From Ensifer adhaerens (GTDB taxonomy: Bacteria > Pseudomonadota > Alphaproteobacteria > Rhizobiales > Rhizobiaceae), in NCBI RefSeq assembly GCF_020035535.1, contig NZ_CP083349.1, positions 1,116,001-1,180,000 of the forward strand: a stretch of DNA of 64,000 nucleotides, written 5' to 3'. The position numbers were made by a program, and so were the translations under genes. Numbering within the stretch: the stretch's first letter is position 1; the number at the start of each line of letters is the position of its first letter. The notes under the pieces are model-generated. The model had not been told where the DNA came from. It ran no database searches and saw only the letters and a program-made list of their open reading frames with translations. Shown piece after piece: positions 58,623 to 64,000 of the stretch.

Positions 58623-58868
58623 GGATATCTCCTTTGCCACGGTTACGTTCAAAGGTCCCGGAGAAGAGGTAGAGAGCCGCTTTCGATTTCCGGGGCTGAA
58701 GATTGTCCCGAGCTTATAGGCATTTGACCGGCGAGGGACCACCCCGAAGCGCCAAAAACACCGTCAATTGCGGCTAAGGCGCGGATAGTTCGTTCCCCGG
58801 CGCATCTTCGGCCGTTGAAAAGCGCGGCTCAGGCTCTAATGTGCGGCGGCCAACCGGAGCTTGCCCTT

Positions 58869-59807
58869 ATGACTGACTCCCGAACTGCGGCCGCCGAGCC
58901 CACCGATACCGTGATGCAAGGCGTCGCCATCATGCTGTTCGCGATGGTCATCCTGCCCGGCATGGATGTGATTGCGAAATACATGGCTGTCTACGAGGGC
59001 ATGTCGCCCGGCCAAGTGACATTCTATCGATTCTTCTTCCAGCTCGTGGCGACCTTGCCCATGCTGCTTCGCGCCGGCGGCCTGCGGGCGCTGAAGCCGA
59101 AGCGCCCCTTCGCCAATCTGCTGCGCGGCGTGCTGCTGGCAACAGCAGCCTTGTTCTTCTTCATTTCCGTGAAGTACATGCCGCTCGCCGACACCTTTGC
59201 CATCTATTTCGTCGAGCCCTTCATCCTGACCTGCCTTTCTGCCGTGTTCCTCAAGGAGAAGGTCGGCTGGCGGCGCTGGCTTGCCATCGTCGTCGGCTTC
59301 GGTGGAGCGATGATCGTCATCCAGCCGAGTTTTGCCGCTTTCGGCATAACCGCGCTGTTGCCGGTTGCCTGCGCCTTCGTCTTTGCGTGCTACCTGCTTC
59401 TCAATCGCGCGGTCGGGACAGGCGACTCGCCGCTGACGATGCAGACCATCGCCGGAATCGGCGGCACGCTGACGATGGGGCTGGTGATTTTGGTCGGTAA
59501 CGGCATGGGGAGTGCCGATTTCGCGCCCTCGTTGCCGGCGTCGTCGCTTGGGTGGACGTTGGTTGTCGTGCTCGGCGCGCTCTCCGGCTACGGCCACCTG
59601 CTGGTCGTCAAGGCCTTCCGGGCAGCACCCGTGTCGTTGCTGGCGCCGTTCCACTACTTCGAGATCGTTACGGCGACGGCGCTCGGCTACCTCATCTTCG
59701 GAGACTTCCCGTCGCTCTCCAAATGGCTCGGCATCGCCATCATTGTCGGCTCGGGGCTCTTTATTATCTGGCGCGAGCGGCAAGCCAGCAGGCGGGCCGC
59801 AAGCTGA
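58869..59807 (+). CDS. EamA/DMT-superfamily transporter
   Basis: The 312-residue inner-membrane protein has ten hydrophobic segments in two EamA repeats; the first begins near VMQGVAIMLFAMVILPGMDV and the second near ITALLPVACAFVFACYLLLN. Such proteins export metabolites or drugs, but the substrate cannot be told. CCGGAG lies 9 nt before ATG 58869; ATG 58839 is an alternative start. It is divergent from the XRE regulator and convergent with lipB. Confidence 0.88.
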   Translation: MTDSRTAAAEPTDTVMQGVAIMLFAMVILPGMDVIAKYMAVYEGMSPGQVTFYRFFFQLVATLPMLLRAGGLRALKPKRPFANLLRGVLLATAALFFFISVKYMPLADTFAIYFVEPFILTCLSAVFLKEKVGWRRWLAIVVGFGGAMIVIQPSFAAFGITALLPVACAFVFACYLLLNRAVGTGDSPLTMQTIAGIGGTLTMGLVILVGNGMGSADFAPSLPASSLGWTLVVVLGALSGYGHLLVVKAFRAAPVSLLAPFHYFEIVTATALGYLIFGDFPSLSKWLGIAIIVGSGLFIIWRERQASRRAAS

Positions 59808-59813
59808 TCAGGG

Positions 59814-60533
59814 TCACGCCGCATCGTTCCTGGTCGGGCCGAAGATCGCCTCGAACGCCTCGCGCAGGCGGATGTCGACATCGGGCATCATGACCGGCAG
59901 GCCAAGGTCAACGAGGCTGGTCACGCCGTAACCGCGAATGCCGCAGGGCACGATGCCGCCGAAGTGGTCGAGATCCGGATCGACGTTCAGAGCGAAGCCG
60001 TGAAAGCTCACCCATTTGCGCAGACGGATCCCGATCGCGGCGATCTTGTCTTCCGACATTGAGCCGTCGGGCAGGGGAGGCTTTTCCGGGCGGCGCACCC
60101 AGACCCCAACCCGGTCTTCGCGCCGCTCGCCCCGGACATTCATCGAATCGAGCGTAGAGATCACGACGCTTTCGAGCGCCGCAACGAAGGCGCGTACGTC
60201 CTGCTTCCGGCGCTTGAGATCGAGCATGACGTAAACGACGCGCTGGCCCGGCCCGTGATAGGTGTATTCGCCGCCGCGGCCCGTGGCGAACACCGGAAAG
60301 CGATCGGGCATCACCAGGTCAGCGACATCGGCACTGGTGCCGGCTGTATAAAGTGGGGGATGTTCCACCAGCCAGACGAGTTCGTCAGCGGTGCCAGCGG
60401 CGATTGCCGCAGCTTCCTGCTCCATCAGCTCGACCGCCTGTGGATAATCCACCAGTTCAGAGGCAATTCGCCAGCGAACCGGGGCCGATTCTGGAGGGGC
60501 AAACATGTCCTGGTTCAGATTGTCACGCTGCAT
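59814..60533 (-). CDS. lipB: Octanoyl-[ACP]:protein octanoyltransferase
   Basis: LipB moves octanoate from acyl carrier protein to lipoyl domains, the first step of lipoate synthesis. The 239-residue protein has [20 protein letters not shown], the catalytic Lys in [19 protein letters not shown] and the catalytic Cys in [18 protein letters not shown] 60533 is chosen because AGGAA lies upstream; ATG 60506 is also possible. It is convergent with the DMT transporter, with a gap of only 6 nt. Confidence 0.94.
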   Translation of the reverse strand: MQRDNLNQDMFAPPESAPVRWRIASELVDYPQAVELMEQEAAAIAAGTADELVWLVEHPPLYTAGTSADVADLVMPDRFPVFATGRGGEYTYHGPGQRVVYVMLDLKRRKQDVRAFVAALESVVISTLDSMNVRGERREDRVGVWVRRPEKPPLPDGSMSEDKIAAIGIRLRKWVSFHGFALNVDPDLDHFGGIVPCGIRGYGVTSLVDLGLPVMMPDVDIRLREAFEAIFGPTRNDAA

Positions 60534-60663
60534 TCGCTCGGTATTCCTGTGCCTTGAGAGCCTGTACATGGGATGAGGCGAGGCAAGAGTCCAGCGTTTC
60601 CAAGGCTTCGCGAACGGGCTGTTGAAATAGTTTTCGTTCCCGTCAAATTTCTGTCGTCATCCC

Positions 60664-60692
60664 CTTGTGCGCCCCAGGGGCTTTTGCTACAT
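60664..60692 (+). promoter_or_regulatory. Promoter of tRNA-Leu copy 1
   Basis: CTTGTG (60664-60669), a 17-nt spacer and CTACAT (60687-60692) stand 36 nt before the tRNA. Hexamers and spacing are identical to those before copy 2 and before the first tuf. Confidence 0.75.
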
Positions 60693-60728
60693 GCAGCCCC
60701 GTCGGCGCAAGTCGACATCTACCACGAT

Positions 60729-60813
60729 GCGGTCGTGGCGGAATTGGTAGACGCGCAGCGTTGAGGTCGCTGTGGGGCAACCCGTGGAAGTTCGAGTCTT
60801 CTCGACCGCACCA
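60729..60813 (+). tRNA. tRNA-Leu (anticodon GAG), copy 1
   Basis: This is an 85-nt class II tRNA with acceptor GCGGTCG/CGACCGC, anticodon stem CAGCG/CGCTG, loop TTGAGGT with GAG, a long variable arm, T-arm GTTCGAGTC and encoded CCA. It is the same as copy 2 throughout by eye. Confidence 0.95.
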
Positions 60814-60817
60814 AAAG

Positions 60818-60848
60818 AACCCGGCTTCGGCCGGGTTTTTTGTTTTTT
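60818..60848 (+). terminator. Terminator of tRNA-Leu copy 1
   Basis: AACCCGGC-TTCG-GCCGGGTT (60818-60837) is a UUCG-capped stem running into TTTTTGTTTTTT. It is a strong intrinsic terminator and part of the duplicated unit. Confidence 0.92.
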
Positions 60849-61127
60849 ATCTTAAGCTTAGCAAATGCCGGATTTACCTGGGATCCTATGCTTGAAAGAT
60901 CCGGTCGCAGCAGGTTGCTGGTCAGGGACAGGCGTTCGACGTGCAGCGAGGACGCTGGTCCGCCTCGCTCGTGACGCGTTGATGTCTGCCGCGATCTCGT
61001 CCCGGTGACAACGTGTCCCGGCACGGCTCTCGGGAGCAGGAATAGACGCTCGAACCTTGCTCCTTTGCGCCGCGCTGCTTCGGGCGCTGCTTTCCGTCGC
61101 GATCGTTCGATTTGTCCACAGCCGTCC
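60849..61127. other. Spacer between the two tRNA-Leu units
   Basis: I see no gene, repeat or strong hairpin in this 279-nt stretch between the first terminator and the second promoter. Open frames here are antisense shadows. It is the unique segment that separates the duplicated units. Confidence 0.5.
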
Positions 61128-61156
61128 CTTGTGCATGGCAGGCGCTTTTGCTACAT
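61128..61156 (+). promoter_or_regulatory. Promoter of tRNA-Leu copy 2
   Basis: CTTGTG (61128-61133), a 17-nt spacer whose last bases CTTTTG match copy 1, and CTACAT (61151-61156) stand 35 nt before the tRNA. Confidence 0.75.
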
Positions 61157-61191
61157 GCAGCCGCGCCGGCGCAAGTCGGCCCTACCACGAT

Positions 61192-61276
61192 GCGGTCGTG
61201 GCGGAATTGGTAGACGCGCAGCGTTGAGGTCGCTGTGGGGCAACCCGTGGAAGTTCGAGTCTTCTCGACCGCACCA
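61192..61276 (+). tRNA. tRNA-Leu (anticodon GAG), copy 2
   Basis: This second 85-nt copy has the same stems, GAG anticodon, variable arm and CCA as copy 1. It reads CUC and CUU codons, which are heavily used in this GC-rich genome. Confidence 0.95.
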
Positions 61277-61280
61277 AAAG

Positions 61281-61311
61281 AACCCGGCTTCGGCCGGGTT
61301 TTTTGTTTTTT
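61281..61311 (+). terminator. Terminator of tRNA-Leu copy 2
   Basis: The same UUCG-capped AACCCGGC/GCCGGGTT stem as after copy 1 (61281-61300), followed by TTTTGTTTTTT. The two copies diverge right after the T tract. Confidence 0.92.
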
Positions 61312-61581
61312 CGCCGGTACTGAGCTTCCGAGCGCCAGCACGCAGCCATGCGAACGTCAACAAGACTTTCCACCGCGCGTGCATGTCCTCCGCGCGCCCG
61401 ACACAAGGATAAAGAGCACCGCCACATTTCGCCACACAGTCGAAATGGCTTGGAATGTTATTTGGTGCTAACATTCATCCAGTGTTCCAGGGCGAGGGGC
61501 GGGCTGGAAGCGCTTTGCTGAGCGCGGCCGCGGTCGGTGACCCTCGCCAATGATGAAGCCTTGTTTGCTTGGGAGGTATTC

Positions 61582-62766
61582 TTGGTCGGCGATCTCAAGA
61601 CTGTTGCCGATACGATCCTCGATACTGTCGTCAACGCTGCCGATGGCGTGCCTGGCGTTGTTGCCGTGGTTACGGACAATCGGGGCGATATCTACACGGG
61701 CGCGGCCGGAAAGCGTGCGTTGGGCGGCGCTGAGGACATGACCGTCGACAGTGTTTTCGCGATCTTCTCGATGACGAAAGCGATCACAAGCACGGCTTGC
61801 CTGCAATTGGTCGAGGAGGGCAGGCTGGATCTCGACGCACCGGCCAAGCAATACGCATCCGAGATCGGCAAGCTGCAGGTGATCGAGGGCTTTGATTCCT
61901 CCGGGAACCCGAAGCTCCGCCCGCCCAGGCGGGACATTACGACCCGCATGCTGCTTTTGCACACGGCTGGCTTCGGATACGATTTCTTCAACGAGATCTA
62001 CGCCAGGCTGGCCAGGCACCACGGACAGCCGAGCGTGATAACGGCCTCCTACGCCTCCATCCGAACCCCATTGCTGTTCGACCCGGGCGACGAATGGGAA
62101 TACGGAAGCAACCTTGACTGGGCCGGGCAGGTGGTGGAGGGAGTGACCGGCCGGCGGCTCGGCGACGTGATGATGGAGCGAATACTTCGGCCGCTTGGCA
62201 TGGCGGATACCGGCTTTTCATTGACCTCATCGATGACCTCGCGCGCGGTCACCCTGCATCAGAGAGACGGTACAGGCCGTTTGCTGCCGCTGCCTGATTT
62301 CAGGCTGCCACCAGAGCCTGAAGTTCAGATGGGCGGCCACGGCCTCTACTCGACGGCTACGGACTATGCCAAGTTTATCCGCATGTGGCTCAATGACGGG
62401 GTCGCCCCTGGCGGTCGGGTGCTGAAACGCGAAACCATCGAAATGGCGGAAAAGAACGGCCTCGGAGAAAAGAAGATCAAAAGGCTTCCCGGGGTGATAC
62501 CGAGCCTTGCGCACGATGCCGAGTTTTTCCCCGGAATGCCGAAATCCTGGGGGCTTAGCTTCATGATCAACGACGAAGCCGCGCCGACGGGACGACCCGC
62601 AGGCGCTCTGGCTTGGGCGGGGCTCGCGAACCTTTACTACTGGATCGACCGCCGAAATGGCCTCGGCGGGATATGGGCCACGCAGATACTGCCCTTTGCA
62701 GACCCGGCCTCGATCGAGGGTTACCTTGATTTTGAAGCGGCGGTTTACTCCACCCTTTCAAGGTAG
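61582..62766 (+). CDS. Beta-lactamase-fold serine hydrolase (class C/esterase type)
   Basis: The 394-residue protein belongs to the penicillin-binding/serine-esterase family. The SxxK nucleophile motif is SMTK (63-66), the second motif is EYGSNLDW, and WAG in [12 protein letters not shown] stands in place of the third KTG/HxG box. There is no signal peptide, so it is probably a cytoplasmic esterase. I chose TTG 61582 because GGAGG lies 5 nt upstream. A GTG at 61537 keeps the frame open but lacks a ribosome site. Substrate unknown. Confidence 0.85.
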   Translation: MVGDLKTVADTILDTVVNAADGVPGVVAVVTDNRGDIYTGAAGKRALGGAEDMTVDSVFAIFSMTKAITSTACLQLVEEGRLDLDAPAKQYASEIGKLQVIEGFDSSGNPKLRPPRRDITTRMLLLHTAGFGYDFFNEIYARLARHHGQPSVITASYASIRTPLLFDPGDEWEYGSNLDWAGQVVEGVTGRRLGDVMMERILRPLGMADTGFSLTSSMTSRAVTLHQRDGTGRLLPLPDFRLPPEPEVQMGGHGLYSTATDYAKFIRMWLNDGVAPGGRVLKRETIEMAEKNGLGEKKIKRLPGVIPSLAHDAEFFPGMPKSWGLSFMINDEAAPTGRPAGALAWAGLANLYYWIDRRNGLGGIWATQILPFADPASIEGYLDFEAAVYSTLSR

Positions 62767-62832
62767 CCGGCCCGAAATATCCGATTGTGCGCGCCAAGCC
62801 TGGGCCGTGCGCCCCGCCTGGCGTCCATCGCG

Positions 62833-63102
62833 TCAGCTGTTGCCGGCAGGGCCGCTCTGGTCCATGCGGCGCCGGACAAGCTTGTAGGTGTGATCGGGTT
62901 GAACCTCATAGGTTTCGTAGACCATCTGGCCTTCGTACATGAAACGGTTTTGAACCATGGTGCCCGGTTCGGCCTGCGTCTTTCTGTTGCTGGCGTCCTC
63001 GCCGTAGGTCAGGCTTTGGGGAAGGGGCTCCAGGCCCTGTTGGGCGCTGTTGCAGCCAGCGAGGGCCAGGAGGCCGAGAACTGCGAGATATGTCGGTTTC
63101 AT
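62833..63102 (-). CDS. Small lipoprotein, hypothetical
   Basis: The 89-residue product starts with a lipoprotein signal (KPTYLAVLGLLALAGC), lipid-attachment Cys at 17 after LAG. The mature part is hydrophilic (NSAQQGLEPLPQSLTYGEDA) and ends in a basic stretch (HTYKLVRRRMDQ). No membrane-retention Asp at +2 is present, so it should sort to the outer membrane. It is 54 nt downstream of the deformylase-like gene on the same strand. Confidence 0.82.
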   Translation of the reverse strand: MKPTYLAVLGLLALAGCNSAQQGLEPLPQSLTYGEDASNRKTQAEPGTMVQNRFMYEGQMVYETYEVQPDHTYKLVRRRMDQSGPAGNS

Positions 63103-63156
63103 TGTTCGGTCCTTGGTGATTTGTAACGAACTTGGTGTTGCGGACGGCCCAGTGCG

Positions 63157-63666
63157 CTAGCTGCGCATCTGTTCCTTTGTCAGCTTTTCGAATTTCTTGA
63201 TTGCCCGATCGCGCTTCAGGCGCGAGAGGCGTTGTGTCCAGAAGATCCCGTTGAGCTGGTCGATCTCGTGTTGCAGGCAAATGGCCATCAGGTCATCGGC
63301 TTCCTCTTCGACCGTCTCGCCGACAAGCGTCTGATAACGAACACGGACGGATTGTGGCCTTTCGACGTCTTCCGATACGCCCGGCATCGAAACGCTGCCT
63401 TCGGGATGTCTTGTCAGTTGATCCGCGTGCCAGAGCACTTCCGGATTGACGAAGGTTCTGATCCCGCTTTCCCGATCGAGCTCGATGACGGTCACCCGTT
63501 GAAGGACACCGATATGCGGCGCCGTGATGCCAATTCCCGGTGCCGCTCGCATCGTGTCGAGTAGGTCGGCCGCAAGCGCCTCAAGCGCCGCATCAAAACG
63601 CGTGACGGTGTCCGCCTTCTGGCTCAGCAATGGGTTGGGAAAGCGGACAATGGGGCGGATCGCCAT
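63157..63666 (-). CDS. Peptide-deformylase-like protein with degenerate active site
   Basis: The 169-residue protein has the deformylase fold and motif order but altered key residues. Motif 1 reads GIGITAPH (44-51) instead of GxGxAAPQ. Motif 2 reads EGSVS (89-93), with Ser 91 where the metal-binding Cys should be. Motif 3 reads QHEIDQ (132-137), which keeps H133 and E134 but has Gln 137 in place of the second His ligand. A normal deformylase needs that Cys and both His to hold iron. N-formyl-Met removal is therefore unlikely, and a true def gene must lie elsewhere. ATG 63666 gives the standard length. Confidence 0.88.
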   Translation of the reverse strand: MAIRPIVRFPNPLLSQKADTVTRFDAALEALAADLLDTMRAAPGIGITAPHIGVLQRVTVIELDRESGIRTFVNPEVLWHADQLTRHPEGSVSMPGVSEDVERPQSVRVRYQTLVGETVEEEADDLMAICLQHEIDQLNGIFWTQRLSRLKRDRAIKKFEKLTKEQMRS

Positions 63667-64000
63667 CAGATATTCCTCGGCTGCAGCGATCTGCGGCGCC
63701 GCGTCCCGTCGAGGATCGCAAGAGGCGCTGTAAACCTTGGGCTGCTGTTTCGCTCGCTGAAATCGATTCCGGCTCCAGGGAGCGAGGAGAAGTGCTAGCC
63801 GATCGCGCGATCGATGTCGACTGTAGCGAGATGGGGCCGGTTTTTCATGTATTTGCAACAGCTTGAATAAAACTGTTGTCGCCGTGCACGGGGTGGTATC
63901 TGTGCTGTGGACCTCGGCAGGGCTTTGCGCTAGCAGGGCTGTACGATCCTACTTCCGGAGCATGGCGGCGGAAGCGGGCCAACCAACCGTCAGTGACGCA
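63667..64000. other. Right-end region without a supported gene
   Basis: No CDS is supported here. The minus-strand frame of the deformylase-like gene stays open to 63858, but that extension is basic and atypical. An ATG at 63962 opens a frame to the window edge (MAAEAGQPTVSDA). GGAG is only 1 nt before it, too close to be a convincing start, and too little is visible to judge it. Confidence 0.4.

Noticed and set aside
60849..61127. Small protein genes between the two tRNA-Leu units
   Set aside because: Open frames here have no ribosome sites and partly read antisense to the tRNA genes.
63962..64000. Start of a gene running off the right edge
   Set aside because: The ribosome site is 1 nt from the ATG and only 13 codons are visible.

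Overview
The window is a high-GC alphaproteobacterial chromosome segment, most likely from Rhizobiaceae and close to Sinorhizobium/Ensifer. This rests on protein sequences and gene order (amiC-mrcA-prfB; two tuf genes flanking the rpoBC and str/S10/spc/alpha ribosomal clusters) and on promoters of the form CTTGNN-N17-CTACAT. The genus call comes from recognition, not from a database search.

Layout. 1-11126 holds cell-wall and mixed housekeeping genes: the end of a murein amidase gene, mrcA (PBP1A), prfB with a programmed +1 frameshift, nadK, tRNA-Thr, small exported proteins, a broken glyoxalase-family gene, a divergent LysR/azoR pair, a two-domain protease-inhibitor-like protein and rlmB. 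11203-46610 is the transcription/translation supercluster: tRNA-Tyr, tRNA-Gly, tuf, a broken grpB-like gene, tRNA-Trp, secE, nusG, rplKAJL, rpoBC, rpsLG, fusA, a second tuf, the S10 operon (rpsJ to rpsQ), the spc operon (rplN to rplO), secY, adk, rpsM, rpsK, rpoA and rplQ. Only one small gene (26323-26619) and the grpB remnant interrupt it. 46709-64000 is mixed: msrPQ, a DegP/HtrA protease, rarA, a guanidine exporter behind a guanidine-II (mini-ykkC) type riboswitch, an ATP12 chaperone/HAD phosphatase/RluC-type pseudouridine synthase run, crcB, formaldehyde-detoxification genes (fghA, adhC), lipB, two tandem tRNA-Leu(GAG) units, a serine hydrolase with a TTG start, a small lipoprotein and a peptide-deformylase-like protein that has lost two metal ligands.

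How it works together. The core makes ribosomes, RNA polymerase, elongation factors, the Sec channel and adenylate kinase. Hairpins inside the cluster (rplA-rplJ leader, rplL-rpoB, before rpsL, after tuf2, before rpsJ, rpsQ-rplN, rplO-secY, rpsM-rpsK) suggest how one long gene run is divided into separately tuned units. Outside it, msrPQ and DegP act on periplasmic protein quality, and fghA and adhC form the glutathione-dependent formaldehyde pathway.

No phage, insertion sequence, CRISPR array, rRNA operon or replication origin was seen. The least routine items are the guanidine-II riboswitch, the degenerate deformylase, the duplicated tRNA-Leu transcription unit, the near-identical tuf pair and the structured leaders in the ribosomal cluster. 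I did not find a wholly new multi-gene system.
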